Part shown: positions 7,676 through 15,873 of the stretch, piece after piece
How positions within the stretch are numbered: the stretch's first letter is position 1
Layout of the letters: every line of letters starts with the position of its first letter
NCBI RefSeq assembly: GCF_030296675.1
Contig: NZ_AP027736.1
Coordinates: forward strand, 2,170,001-2,234,000
Origin: Demequina sediminis
Lineage (GTDB): Bacteria > Actinomycetota > Actinomycetes > Actinomycetales > Demequinaceae
DNA length: 64,000 nt
Direction: 5' to 3'
Notes under the pieces: model-generated
Told to the model about the DNA's origin: nothing
What the model saw: the letters and a program-made list of their open reading frames with translations, nothing else
Database searches by the model: none
Program-made: the position numbers and the translations under genes

Positions 7676-9079
7676 TCACTTCCCAGGACCGCTAACAGCG
7701 CGGACGAACTCGACGGAGAGCGGGGTGCCATCACAAAGAGCCATCGCGGTTACGTTCTGAGTGCTCGATGTCGTTTCCCACGACCCGTCAGAGTTCACTC
7801 CCGTGATGGTGACCGACTCGACCTGTCGGGTGCCCTGATACGAGTAGTGCGGCGTCACGACGTTGGGTAAGCCGTTGCCACTAGCCCAGGTTCCGTGCAC
7901 GTACAGGTCCGTGATGATGCCGCTATTCCAGGCTGATGCTGTGTCGTTGATGAATAACTGTTGACCCTTTTCCTGGCGGGAGAGTTTGAAGTTAGCGTTC
8001 GCCACAGAGAGTTTTCGACCAGCCTCAGCGCGCCACGGGGAGCCGTCCTCATTGCGTGTCCAGCGAGTGCGCTCCGCGTGGAGGTTTGAGAGTCCTGACG
8101 GGCGTACAGCCGCGAAGGTCACGGGGTTCGCTTCACCGTTGCGGAAAAGCGCGGCGCTGGTGCGTGCCTCACCGTTGATGGTGACAGCGGGACCGTCGTC
8201 GGCAACGCACTGATAGGCAGGTGTGTTTGTTGTGCTCGTCGGAGCGCAGTCGGCGTACTCGTAATTCCAACTGCCGGGTAGCCAGTCGTTGCTCCACCCG
8301 TTCGCGCAATCCAACTGTCCTCGCGCGTTGGTGACGGACGCATTGAAGATGGCACCGGTGTTGATGACTTCATCTTCGTAGGTGTTGCCGAACTGGTCGG
8401 TGTTCGAGGAGTAGGTCCGAATCGTCACGTATTGCGCCCGAGCGGTTCCGGCGAGTTGGTAGCGCCCAAATTCCGTGATGGAGGTCGATACAGCCGCCTG
8501 CGCAGAGTCAGAGTCGTACGCCGCCGCCAACGTCCTTTCTCCGTTACCCCAGCGAGTCGTGGCGCTAGCGGTGCGAAGAGTTTTCTCTTCTGGTTGAACT
8601 TGCTGGATGGCAATATTGGCGTCCAGCACCACACGTACCGTCACGTCACGGTGTGATGGTGGGTAGATGCAGGAGATGCCTCTGAACTCCACGTAGTCGG
8701 GCAAGATGTCGAGTTCTGCCCCGTGAGCGACGTAGTTCCACAAGGCGTTGTTCGACGCAAAGTAATCAGTGGTGGAGCGGTAAGAGATGCGGTAGCCGAT
8801 AGCGCTAGCCGGGCAGTTCGTGGCGATGTTGCCTTCGCGTGTGAAGGTCGCGAAAACATAGTTAGTGGGAGGTGGGTTCGTGGTGCCACCACCACTGTTG
8901 CCGCCGCCTCCACCTGTGCCGGGGTTGGATGTGCCGCCACCGCCGCCATCGGTTCCCACCCCGCCGCCGAACTCAGTACCAGCGAAAGCGGTGGAGCCGA
9001 CGAGTGCGAGCGCTACGCCGCCGATGAGGGCTATGACGCCACGAGTGATGCGTTTGCCTAAGTTTGCGTCCTTATTCAT
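7676..9079 (-). CDS. Large secreted protein with Gly-rich linker
   Basis: The 467-residue protein starts at ATG 9079, 3 bases after the lipoprotein stop. A signal peptide (residues about 8-34, ending STAFAG) precedes a Gly-rich linker to about residue 70. A roughly 390-residue extracellular domain with several Cys follows (for example NCPAS, GISCIYPP, LDCANG, YADCAP, YQCVADD), suggesting disulphides. There is no sortase motif. The motif NASVTNARG and signal core resemble the partial protein at 1-676. It may be a surface factor of the element, such as mating contact or exclusion; this is inference. Confidence 0.65.
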   Translation of the reverse strand: MNKDANLGKRITRGVIALIGGVALALVGSTAFAGTEFGGGVGTDGGGGGTSNPGTGGGGGNSGGGTTNPPPTNYVFATFTREGNIATNCPASAIGYRISYRSTTDYFASNNALWNYVAHGAELDILPDYVEFRGISCIYPPSHRDVTVRVVLDANIAIQQVQPEEKTLRTASATTRWGNGERTLAAAYDSDSAQAAVSTSITEFGRYQLAGTARAQYVTIRTYSSNTDQFGNTYEDEVINTGAIFNASVTNARGQLDCANGWSNDWLPGSWNYEYADCAPTSTTNTPAYQCVADDGPAVTINGEARTSAALFRNGEANPVTFAAVRPSGLSNLHAERTRWTRNEDGSPWRAEAGRKLSVANANFKLSRQEKGQQLFINDTASAWNSGIITDLYVHGTWASGNGLPNVVTPHYSYQGTRQVESVTITGVNSDGSWETTSSTQNVTAMALCDGTPLSVEFVRAVSGPGK

Positions 9080-9082
9080 GGC

Positions 9083-9841
9083 TTACCCCTCTACGACTTC
9101 TGCGGGGTCGGTGGCGATGGTGAAACCGTCCACCATCCACTGACCGTCAGCGCCAGCAGGAATCATCTTCAGCGTGATGTGAGCGTCCTGCGTCACGTGA
9201 GAGGGAGCGGCGAGGTAGGTCACCTGAACATCGAAGCCGACGCTCACAGCGTCGCCAGTGTCCGAGAGGACAGCAACAGGCTCAGTGAAGAGTCGTGCTT
9301 CAACGCCACCGTCAGCGGGCATCGTGAAATCGGTGCCGTCGATGGTGCCGAGAACGCCGTCCGGGTCGATGGACAGGAAGATGTAGTCACGGCTGTCCTC
9401 ATCGCTCACGTTCGACGTGAGCCACTTCTGCGAGAAGCCTTCCCAGGCGATGTCGTAGTCAGCCTCGGAGTATCCAGGTACAACGAGTTGAGGGTTCTGC
9501 ACGTAACCTTCGTGGATGACCATGAGGGCGTCGTTCACAGCGCGTGAAGCGTCGTCGCCAAATACGGCGGTGACATCCTCGGGGATGGCGATGGTTGAGG
9601 CGTCGAAGTTGAAGCCGTTGTCGTGCTCGAACGCGACGTCGGGGGTGACGGTCGCTTCAGGCGTAGCAGAAGCCTCAGGCGTTGCGTCGGCGGTTGCAGT
9701 CACCTCAGGCTGGGCGTCCTTGGCGAGCGAACGAGTATCCGTCGTATCGCCATTTCCCATCCCGCATGCAGAGAGCGCGAGGGCGAGAGCGCCAGCAGTA
9801 CTAACTGCGGCAATCTTGCGGCTAAGAATGTTGATGTTCAT
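9083..9841 (-). CDS. Lipoprotein
   Basis: The 252-residue protein has a clear lipobox, ALALSACGMG, with the lipid Cys at about residue 26, then a Thr/Glu/Pro-rich linker with TATADATPEA-type repeats. The mature domain (about 70-250) resembles the NTF2-like or Rv-type fold in layout (YSEADYDIAWEGF, TYLAAPSHVTQDAHITLKMI), but this is weak. It is the first gene of the operon that continues with 7676-9079 and 7069-7671. TTTAGGAGAATAAC is the ribosome site, and a promoter box lies at 9903-9910. Confidence 0.7.
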   Translation of the reverse strand: MNINILSRKIAAVSTAGALALALSACGMGNGDTTDTRSLAKDAQPEVTATADATPEASATPEATVTPDVAFEHDNGFNFDASTIAIPEDVTAVFGDDASRAVNDALMVIHEGYVQNPQLVVPGYSEADYDIAWEGFSQKWLTSNVSDEDSRDYIFLSIDPDGVLGTIDGTDFTMPADGGVEARLFTEPVAVLSDTGDAVSVGFDVQVTYLAAPSHVTQDAHITLKMIPAGADGQWMVDGFTIATDPAEVVEG

Positions 9842-9902
9842 GTTATTCTCCTAAAACTTGTTGTTTGCACCGGATGAAGTGCATTTATCATCTACGTATG
9901 AT

Positions 9903-9910
9903 AATATCGG
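9903..9910 (-). promoter_or_regulatory. Leftward -10-like box CCGATATT before the lipoprotein operon
   Basis: CCGATATT on the minus strand, preceded by TG one base earlier (TGCCGATATT), lies 62 bases before ATG 9841. A rightward GTCCGCGATAGG copy is at 9948-9959, 38 bases further upstream. Confidence 0.5.
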
Positions 9911-9967
9911 CATTCACGCCATAATGATGCTTATATGCCACGTTTACGTCCGCGATAGGGGTAATAG

Positions 9968-10000
9968 AAAAGGGCTACGGAAATCAATCCGTAGCCCTTT
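9968..10000. terminator. Bidirectional stem-loop terminator
   Basis: AAAAGGGCTACGG pairs with CCGTAGCCCTTT around an 8-base loop, with A and T tracts on both sides. It ends the leftward gene at 10020-10940, and would also stop any rightward RNA from 9948-9959 within about 40 bases. Confidence 0.8.
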
Positions 10001-10019
10001 GTCGTTTCTGTTTTCAGGT

Positions 10020-10940
10020 TTACGCGGCACTCAACACCCGCCTGTCAGCCTCGGAGTCACCAGCGAGAGCCGCAACGGACTGCTCACCCTTGTCGCTTGA
10101 GCCGTCAGCACTGGAAGCGCCAGCCTCCATCCGCTCGGACGCCTTCTTCCACGCCGCCCGAACGCGGTCACGGTGCGCCCTGCCTTCATCCGTGGGGAGG
10201 GAGAGGAACCCGGCGTGTGTGAGGTCAAGGTTGGTGGTACCCGGCACCCGCTCCATGACGAACACCGCGAGGTCCACGTTCGCGGTGTTCGCATCCACGA
10301 GCGCCTTGTACTCAGCGCCCGCAAGCACACCCTCAATCGCCGCCACACGAGCCTTGTCGAGAGTAGCCGCCGCCGCCGCCCGAACCGTGGAAGCAAGAGC
10401 CGTGGAAGCAAGAGCCGTGGCACGCGGAGCCTTCTCCTGCTGACGTGCAATCTGCGACTGACGGCGAGCCTCAGCCTTCGCCTCCCGAGCCGCTTCACGC
10501 GCGTCCTCTTGTTCTTGCACAGCACGGTCATCGAGGCGCACTCGGTACATGTAGAACACGCCTTCGACGCTCATGAGGAGGAACAGCGGCGGCACCGAGT
10601 GGAGGATTATTCGCAGAATCGAGCCGTCATAGGCGTACATCACATTCCCGTACACGGACACGGCGGCACCGAGGAAGGTACCGGCGTACGCGAACCACAG
10701 CCGCATGCCGCGCATCGCACCGTGAAGCGCAACAACCGCCATCGTCAACATCATCGAGTCAACCCCAATCGGGAACAGCCACCCCCAGCCCTCGGGGAAA
10801 CCTTCATCGGCGGCAACTGACGCGAGCGAGTGGAATGACAGCACGCCGTTCGCGCCTGCCACGACGAGCGTTCCGAATACCGCCACACGGCGGGTCCAGG
10901 CGTCATCACGATGGTTGATAGGGGCGGAGGTTCTAGCCAT
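10020..10940 (-). CDS. DUF2637 (SpdB-like) four-TM membrane protein
   Basis: DUF2637 proteins are typical of actinobacterial integrative and conjugative elements and are linked to plasmid spread. The 306-residue protein has four membrane segments in its first 130 residues (around 17-37, 52-73, 80-98, 105-126), with the family-like FPEGWGWLFPIGVDSMML. A charged coiled coil (AREAAREAKAEARRQSQ) and a helical cytoplasmic tail follow. I chose ATG 10940; a TTG 36 bases earlier would fall just behind the -10 box at 10981-10988. Confidence 0.75.
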   Translation of the reverse strand: MARTSAPINHRDDAWTRRVAVFGTLVVAGANGVLSFHSLASVAADEGFPEGWGWLFPIGVDSMMLTMAVVALHGAMRGMRLWFAYAGTFLGAAVSVYGNVMYAYDGSILRIILHSVPPLFLLMSVEGVFYMYRVRLDDRAVQEQEDAREAAREAKAEARRQSQIARQQEKAPRATALASTALASTVRAAAAATLDKARVAAIEGVLAGAEYKALVDANTANVDLAVFVMERVPGTTNLDLTHAGFLSLPTDEGRAHRDRVRAAWKKASERMEAGASSADGSSDKGEQSVAALAGDSEADRRVLSAA

Positions 10941-10980
10941 GATGTTCGGTTCCAATCGTTCGAAGTTCGTTGTCAACAGG

Positions 10981-10988
10981 GCTATCGG
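10981..10988 (-). promoter_or_regulatory. Leftward -10-like box CCGATAGC
   Basis: CCGATAGC on the minus strand, with GTGATG about 18 bases upstream, precedes the DUF2637 gene by 41 bases. A GGTGTCCTTCC element (11025-11035) lies further upstream, as in the other modules. The rest of 11036-11185 holds nothing I recognise. Confidence 0.45.
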
Positions 10989-11185
10989 TCAGATTCGAAC
11001 TGGCGCATCACTTCGGCGTGGGGCGGTGTCCTTCCACGGGAGGCGTGTGAGCGCACGAAGCGCCGCTATCCGAGGACCAGGGAGGGGCTAAGCCATACCT
11101 CGCCGTAGGCACACCCCGAGCGGACCTTCGTCGTGTCCGCAGGTGCCGATACAGCAAGGATTTACTCGGCAATGTGACGGACCTC

Positions 11186-11530
11186 TTACCAGCGCCGGGA
11201 GGTCATCCGGTACACGCTCGGGGAGGGGAAAGCCCCAGCGTCGTACATCGCAATCCATAGCGCGCCCATTCGCTCCTGTTCGGCGTTCTGCCAGCCACTG
11301 CGAGCGGCGCTACCACCGGAGGCAATCCAGGACTCATGCGCGCCCACTAGGGCGCGGTTCGAGCCGCGCCAGCCGCCCTGGTTTTCGAGGTACGAGGCGA
11401 GGCACCAACTGTGCCAGGCGACCACAACGCCGTCCGCGTTCGGATACCGCCAGCCCCAACATATGGGATTTGAATCAGCGGCTCGCATCTGCAAAAGAGC
11501 GGGGTGAATACGGCGAATCTCGGCGGTCAT
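11186..11530 (-). CDS. Uncharacterised 114-residue Trp-rich protein
   Basis: It starts at ATG 11530 inside the end of the gene at 11475-11816, in another frame, which suggests translational coupling. It is rich in Trp (WGWRYP, WHSWCL, GGWRG, SGWQNAE), with no recognised domain. Confidence 0.5.
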   Translation of the reverse strand: MTAEIRRIHPALLQMRAADSNPICWGWRYPNADGVVVAWHSWCLASYLENQGGWRGSNRALVGAHESWIASGGSAARSGWQNAEQERMGALWIAMYDAGAFPSPSVYRMTSRRW

Positions 11531-11816
11531 GACGCACCCCCTCAGGGGTGTCCGTCACCGTGTCCGCCGCCTCTACGGGAGCCTCAGTGTCACCGCCACC
11601 GCAGAGGTAGCAGTCGCTGACAACCTCCGCCCACAGTGCCTCGGTGGACTCTCCCAGCACGAGCATGTTGAGAGCCTTGTAGATGCCGTCACGCGGACTC
11701 ATCAACTCGGGGATGTCCACATTTGTGGACACCACAGCCGCGACCAGGCACGTCCAATGACAGCGCCAGTAAACGCCGACGAGGGTTTCGTCAGCCGGGG
11801 CGACTATGAGCATCAT
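11475..11816 (-). CDS. Uncharacterised 113-residue protein with CxxC
   Basis: The start is ATG 11816 (or 11813) with AGGAAG upstream. A YWRCHWTC-type segment and CYLCGGGD near the middle could bind a metal or form disulphides. The gene overlaps the next one by 56 bases. The bases TGTCCAC-N4-GTGGACA at about 11715-11732 form an inverted repeat inside it. Confidence 0.45.
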   Translation of the reverse strand: MMLIVAPADETLVGVYWRCHWTCLVAAVVSTNVDIPELMSPRDGIYKALNMLVLGESTEALWAEVVSDCYLCGGGDTEAPVEAADTVTDTPEGVRHDRRDSPYSPRSFADASR

Positions 11817-12015
11817 GGTGAAAGGGCTTCCTGGTAGTGGTGGGGAGCGCCTCGTGGTTAGAGGGGCGCTCAATGTAGTTATAGGCGAGGGGTGTGACTC
11901 AGCGAAGCGGATGCCACGCGTACGTCCGCGACCGTCACAGCAGGTAACTCGCCGGAACAATGTCCTTTCGACTCCGACCGGGTGAGCGCCGATATGCGGC
12001 GAACCCTCACCAACA

Positions 12016-12023
12016 GATATCGG
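12016..12023 (-). promoter_or_regulatory. CCGATATC box near an opposed copy
   Basis: CCGATATC on the minus strand faces a plus-strand CCGATAT about 25 bases to its left, making an inverted repeat in the gap between the genes at 11475-11816 and 12051-13265. A truncated GTCCGCGA module is at 11924-11931. Confidence 0.35.
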
Positions 12024-12050
12024 TCAACGCTGACAGCAACGCTTCGCCGC

Positions 12051-13265
12051 TCAACGTCGAGCCGTATGGTCGCCGCCAGTCATCCAGTCCTTACCCAGCG
12101 TGTACTGGATGTTGAGCAGTGGAAGCCCGCGAGCAAGCCCTGACTGCACGAGGAAGCGTTCACGCTGTTGGGCTTGTAGCCACGTCATCTCGTCAGCGCT
12201 GTGACTCTCCAACTGCACACTCACGAGTGCCGGATGGTCACGGTTCACTGCCTCAGCCGCTTGCTTGAGAGCATGTAGGCGAGGGTTGTAGCCGCACTCC
12301 GAAGCGTCGAAATGCTCTAGCGCCCTCATCTCGGGAAGCGTCGAAATTCCCACGTAGCAACGCGTGCCTGTCGGGAACTCCTCGGTCACCCCGTTCACGG
12401 TGATGGTGAGGTCGGCAGTCGTTTCCAAGGCGTACATATACCAGCGAGCACCCCTGGCTTCACGTTCGGCTCCCACCCATTGCGGACGCCTGTGAGCGGC
12501 TGTCCAGCGCTCCTCATACTCGGTTTCGCGGTTCCGGTTCTCGCGCGTTTTCCAGTGAGCCGCATAGTCCGCCAGCGTGTCCGCATACGCCTGTGTGAAC
12601 CGCACGTGAGCCCTGTCCTCAGCGACCTCGACGTATCCGTACCGCTCAAGGTTCCGTACCGCCCTGCGAACGTCGATGCCTCTGCACACCTCGCGCATGT
12701 AGGGGTTGAAATCAGTCCATGCTTCCTGGCGGTCAAAACGTAGGACTGTAGAGAGAGCGATGAGGGTGAGCCGTGCCTCCACGTCATCCTGCGGGAAGAG
12801 CCTCGCGGCGCGCTTCATGCCCACACCCTCGACGTACAAACGTGAGCGGTCAGCAAGAGCGGCGGGCGACGTGTGCCAGTGGTCGGGGAAACGCATCTCT
12901 GCGCGAGCGAGGGTGGAATCAACGGCATCCCTGCCGTCGCGCCACACCCAGAAGCCCTCGTCCTGCGTCAGCGCGGTGAGGCTTCCTTCCCAGGTCCAAA
13001 TCCAGCCGTCGAGTAGGGCTTCAGTTTTCGCGCCGTCGTAGCGTTCATTGGTCCATCCGAGGTGCGACTGCAAGCGTGCCCTGTGAGCGGCTACGACGCT
13101 ACGGAAGCCGAACGTGGTGACAGCAAGCGACAGCACTCTCGCGTCAGGGCTTAGGTGCCTGTTGAGGTAGAGGTCAGCGGCGAGCCGATGATGGAGATGA
13201 TTCGTCCACCGAGGTGCCGGTTGATGTGATGGATGTTCTTCGGATGTGGTTCCTTGAGTCGTCAT
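12051..13265 (-). CDS. Winged-helix protein with C-terminal GIY-YIG nuclease-like domain
   Basis: The protein has 404 residues. Residues about 30-95 and 165-225 each look like winged-helix modules (LTLIALSTVLRF, RRAVRNLERYGYVEV). Residues 275-386 carry the GIY-YIG pattern: Tyr at 276-278, CYVGIS at 303-308, Arg314 and His318 (RALEHF), Glu369 in QRERFL, and LLN at 383-385. GIY-YIG domains cut one DNA strand. DNA binding plus nicking suggests a role in replication, transfer or homing. The GIY part is my pattern match; residues could be tested by structure prediction. Confidence 0.6.
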   Translation of the reverse strand: MTTQGTTSEEHPSHQPAPRWTNHLHHRLAADLYLNRHLSPDARVLSLAVTTFGFRSVVAAHRARLQSHLGWTNERYDGAKTEALLDGWIWTWEGSLTALTQDEGFWVWRDGRDAVDSTLARAEMRFPDHWHTSPAALADRSRLYVEGVGMKRAARLFPQDDVEARLTLIALSTVLRFDRQEAWTDFNPYMREVCRGIDVRRAVRNLERYGYVEVAEDRAHVRFTQAYADTLADYAAHWKTRENRNRETEYEERWTAAHRRPQWVGAEREARGARWYMYALETTADLTITVNGVTEEFPTGTRCYVGISTLPEMRALEHFDASECGYNPRLHALKQAAEAVNRDHPALVSVQLESHSADEMTWLQAQQRERFLVQSGLARGLPLLNIQYTLGKDWMTGGDHTARR

Positions 13266-13286
13266 TGCGGGTAACCCCCTTCACAG

Positions 13287-13394
13287 GGGCTATCCGCTAT
13301 TTAGAAGGGGGAACACGTCATTCCGATGCGCCTACAGCGCGCACCGTCCGCGATAGGTGAAAGCCGAGCGCGCCTCGCCTCAGCCGCGTCCTTT
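13287..13394. promoter_or_regulatory. Module C: leftward box, GTCCGCGATAGG and GCGTCCTTT
   Basis: The leftward box GCGGATAGC (13289-13297) serves the gene at 12051-13265. GTCCGCGATAGG is at 13346-13357 and GCGTCCTTT at 13386-13394. The bases before GTCCGCGATAGG (GCCTACAGCGCGCACC) match module E closely. Confidence 0.45.
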
Positions 13395-13563
13395 ACTCCT
13401 CTCCACACCGCCAACAGATGAGCGGCAAACACCACACGACACAGCACTCACCCATGCATGCAAAAAGCCCCGCCAGCAGAGCCAGCAGGGCGTAGATGCA
13501 CACGCGGAGCAGTCAGCGATTCCAGAGCCGCAGAGGGGCGCTCCTAGCGCTGTCAGCACCCCC

Positions 13564-13857
13564 TTATTCGCGTAGGTTCACGTCCTCCTCACCCTTCGAA
13601 TTCAAGAGCACCCCAGCCTCGGAGCGTGGGCGTGTGTCAACAAGGTCGAGCACTGTGTCCTCCACGTGTGGAGGTCCAGAGATGGAGAGATACCGGTTGA
13701 TGATTCGCCCAGCATTCGGGTTCGAACTGTCAGCGATGCGGCGGAACACACAGCCGCTCGGATACGTCCTCGCCACGATGGTCGCGATAGTCGCGCCTCG
13801 TAGTTCTCCGTGCTTGTACGTGGTCATGACGACGGGTAGGTGGTCAGTTGGCTCCAT
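13564..13857 (-). CDS. Small uncharacterised protein
   Basis: The start is ATG 13857 with AAGGA upstream; 97 residues. No domain is recognised. A hairpin at 13886-13923 separates it from the gene at 13956-14201, so it is read through or has its own promoter. A GC-rich inverted repeat with a T tract at about 13460-13487 probably ends it on the left. Confidence 0.5.
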   Translation of the reverse strand: MEPTDHLPVVMTTYKHGELRGATIATIVARTYPSGCVFRRIADSSNPNAGRIINRYLSISGPPHVEDTVLDLVDTRPRSEAGVLLNSKGEEDVNLRE

Positions 13858-13885
13858 GTTGGTTGGTCCTTTCAGTTGGGGAAGA

Positions 13886-13923
13886 GCGAAGGCTCCTGCG
13901 GAGAGAGGTGCAGGAGCCTTCGC
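13886..13923 (-). terminator. Stem-loop between two small genes
   Basis: GCGAAGGCTCCTGC pairs with GCAGGAGCCTTCGC, a 14-bp stem with a 10-base loop. There is no strong T tract; it may attenuate leftward transcription. Confidence 0.65.
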
Positions 13924-13955
13924 GAGTGAAGTACGTATGTGTCCGGGGGCATCGC

Positions 13956-14201
13956 TCAATCGACCACCTCCAAACCAAATCGGCTCAAGTTATAGGCGCG
14001 AATAGTGGCGTTCACCCTGCTCACTGGAATGTCGAACATGGCGGCGTCGGCTTCGGTGAACTCGCGGATGGGTTCGCCGTGGTTCCAGAGTGAGAGCGCG
14101 ACGCGGAGGGTGGTCCGCTTGCCGTTCGGGTGGTTCACGTGGACGTTGTGCGACTCGGCTAACAGATAGGCGACGGTCGCCGGGATGGTGGATACAGGCA
14201 T
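13956..14201 (-). CDS. Small uncharacterised protein, possible DNA-binding
   Basis: The start is ATG 14201 with GAAGGAAC upstream; 81 residues. The C-terminal half (FTEADAAMFDIPVSRVNATI) could be a helix-turn-helix. Weakly supported beyond the reading frame and ribosome site. Confidence 0.5.
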   Translation of the reverse strand: MPVSTIPATVAYLLAESHNVHVNHPNGKRTTLRVALSLWNHGEPIREFTEADAAMFDIPVSRVNATIRAYNLSRFGLEVVD

Positions 14202-14247
14202 GTTGTTCCTTCTTTCGGTTCGGGAGGTTGATGACGCCTCTACAGGT

Positions 14248-14359
14248 GTTATCTGCTGTTTTCGCTCTTCAGTCATCGGAATGGCTTCAATCGAACGGCG
14301 GACTGCCGCGCCTCGTCCGCGATAGGTGAGAGCCGGGCGCTCGCCCGAACCGTGTCCTT
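14248..14359. promoter_or_regulatory. Module D: leftward box, GTCCGCGATAGG and CGTGTCCTT
   Basis: The leftward box GCAGATAAC (14248-14256) precedes the gene at 13956-14201. GAATGGCTTCAATCGAACGG (shared with module A) follows, then GTCCGCGATAGG at 14315-14326, a CGGGCG/CGCCCG hairpin and CGTGTCCTT at 14351-14359. Confidence 0.45.
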
Positions 14360-14421
14360 CTGGGTATCCATGAACCTGCGCTCATGTGCGGGCAACACCT
14401 GCACCCATCCGTACACAGCAA

Positions 14422-14461
14422 GAACCCCCGGCAGGTGAGGAGGTCACTTGCCGGGGGTTCC
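14422..14461 (-). terminator. Leftward terminator
   Basis: GGAACCCCCGGCAAGTGA pairs with TCACCTGCCGGGGGTTC, then TTGCTG on the minus strand. It follows the stop of the gene at 14472 by 10 bases. Confidence 0.8.
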
Positions 14462-14471
14462 GGGTTGAGGG

Positions 14472-14738
14472 TTACGCGGCGAAGCGGACCCCTGTGAAGG
14501 ACTCACGTTCGAACGCGAGGCGCATCATCGCGTCAACGTGGGCGTCGTAGGCGTTTTCGTAGTTGAAGTAAGCCTCTTCGTGGGCGAGGCGAGCCTTCTC
14601 GATGAGGCTGTTGTTTCCGCTCTTCTTGGCTTCTGCGTAGTTCAGTTCTGCGGCTTCTTCGCGCGCTACAGCGGCTTCGTGCCAGTTGGCGGTGGATTCG
14701 ACTTCGGCTTCTAGATTCGTGATGACTTCGGTTCGCAT
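14472..14738 (-). CDS. Small coiled-coil protein
   Basis: The start is ATG 14738 behind GAGAGAGAAC; 88 residues. Most of it is a charged helix rich in Ala and Glu (AREEAAELNYAEAKK), likely a coiled coil. A box CGGATATT lies at 14796-14803. No family is recognised. Confidence 0.6.
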   Translation of the reverse strand: MRTEVITNLEAEVESTANWHEAAVAREEAAELNYAEAKKSGNNSLIEKARLAHEEAYFNYENAYDAHVDAMMRLAFERESFTGVRFAA

Positions 14739-14795
14739 GATGTTCTCTCTCTTCCTTGTTGTTGTGGGCTTAGATTTTTCACCCTTGTAACTATT

Positions 14796-14883
14796 AATAT
14801 CCGCACGTTTACCAGCACAAACACGCCCTACAGCGTGTACCGTCCGCGATAGGGGAACCGCTCGGCTCGCCCCATTCGTGTCC
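14796..14883. promoter_or_regulatory. Module E: leftward box, GTCCGCGATAGG and GTGTCC
   Basis: CGGATATT (14796-14803, minus strand) is followed by ACACGCCCTACAGCGTGT, itself an inverted repeat, GTCCGCGATAGG at 14842-14853 and CGTGTCC at 14877-14883. Confidence 0.45.
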
Positions 14884-14923
14884 ATCCGCACGTTTCACCC
14901 GCGAACCCGCCCCAACACACAAA

Positions 14924-14965
14924 TCACCCCGCTAACCGGAACAGTCGAATGGCTAGCGGGGTGTG
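14924..14965 (-). terminator. Leftward terminator
   Basis: CACCCCGCTAGCC pairs with GGTTAGCGGGGTG, then ATTTGTG on the minus strand. It follows the gene at 15061-15804. Confidence 0.7.
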
Positions 14966-15060
14966 TGACAGCCGCTCGAAGCGACTACGTAATCTGTGGT
15001 TTCTCCTACAGGTATCTCTATCGGCGTGATGACGGCAGTGAGCACATTGCAGTGAGCCGT

Positions 15061-15804
15061 TTAGCCTCGGAAGCCTGCGAGCGGCGGCACATCGACGGGT
15101 TCACGTGTGATGACATCGCCCATCTCAGAGGTATCCACTCCCGCGTCATGGAGCGCGTTCATGCATACAGCGACGAGAGTCATGACCGTTCTCCCTCCGC
15201 GTTCCCCACGAGCGTGTGAGTTGTTGTCACCCAAGAGGGGCAGAGGGCAGTCGTTGTGCGTCGCGTGGAAGCGCTCAGCGAGTAAGAGCCGTACGAGCCT
15301 CGATGCGGGTATACGGGCGTCCTCAGCAACAGCCGCAATAGCGTTATGCGCGTCATGGCTCGCACCGACGTAGATGGCTTCATCGAGTCGTTGAGATTCA
15401 GGGGAGGCGAGAACAGTCGAGAGCACTCCCTCCACACGTGCACGCATAGCAGGCTCCATATCCATGTCGAGCAGGCGACGACGAGCGTGAGCGATACGCG
15501 GGGCTTCGTCACTGAACGGGCGGAACACGTCGCCCGAACGTGAGCGTCCATGCACTGACAGGGCGGCGCGGACGATAGCCCTCGCCTCAGAGGCGAGGCG
15601 TAAGCGTTCCAGCACTTCGTCAGCGTTGATGGCAGATTCGGACAGCGCGGCAGTCAACGCGTTAGCGCTAGCGAGTGCATTCGCCCGGAGCCACCTCAGT
15701 TCGGAGGTAGTGAACCGTACGCGGATGCGAGCCAGCCCGTCACCGTTCCTGAAGGCAGGTAGGGCGAGTAGTGGAGTGTGGACCGTGGTGGTGGTGTTGG
15801 TCAT
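15061..15804 (-). CDS. Uncharacterised 247-residue helical protein
   Basis: I chose ATG 15804, close to the promoter boxes at 15860-15873; an upstream frame extension would pass through them. The protein is alpha-helical and rich in Arg and Ala, with no recognised domain. Segment RIRVRFTTSELRWLRANALA near residue 20 could be a DNA-binding helix pair. It may be a mobilisation-accessory or regulatory protein; this is a guess. Confidence 0.5.
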   Translation of the reverse strand: MTNTTTTVHTPLLALPAFRNGDGLARIRVRFTTSELRWLRANALASANALTAALSESAINADEVLERLRLASEARAIVRAALSVHGRSRSGDVFRPFSDEAPRIAHARRRLLDMDMEPAMRARVEGVLSTVLASPESQRLDEAIYVGASHDAHNAIAAVAEDARIPASRLVRLLLAERFHATHNDCPLPLLGDNNSHARGERGGRTVMTLVAVCMNALHDAGVDTSEMGDVITREPVDVPPLAGFRG

Positions 15805-15859
15805 GATGCGGATTCCTTTCGGGTAAGAGAAGCGGGACACGTTCGGTCCCTCACTTCCT

Positions 15860-15873
15860 CTATCCGCTATCGG
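15860..15873 (-). promoter_or_regulatory. Tandem -10-like boxes CCGATAGCGGATAG
   Basis: Two overlapping copies, CCGATAGC and GCGGATAG, lie 56-69 bases before ATG 15804. Confidence 0.45.
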
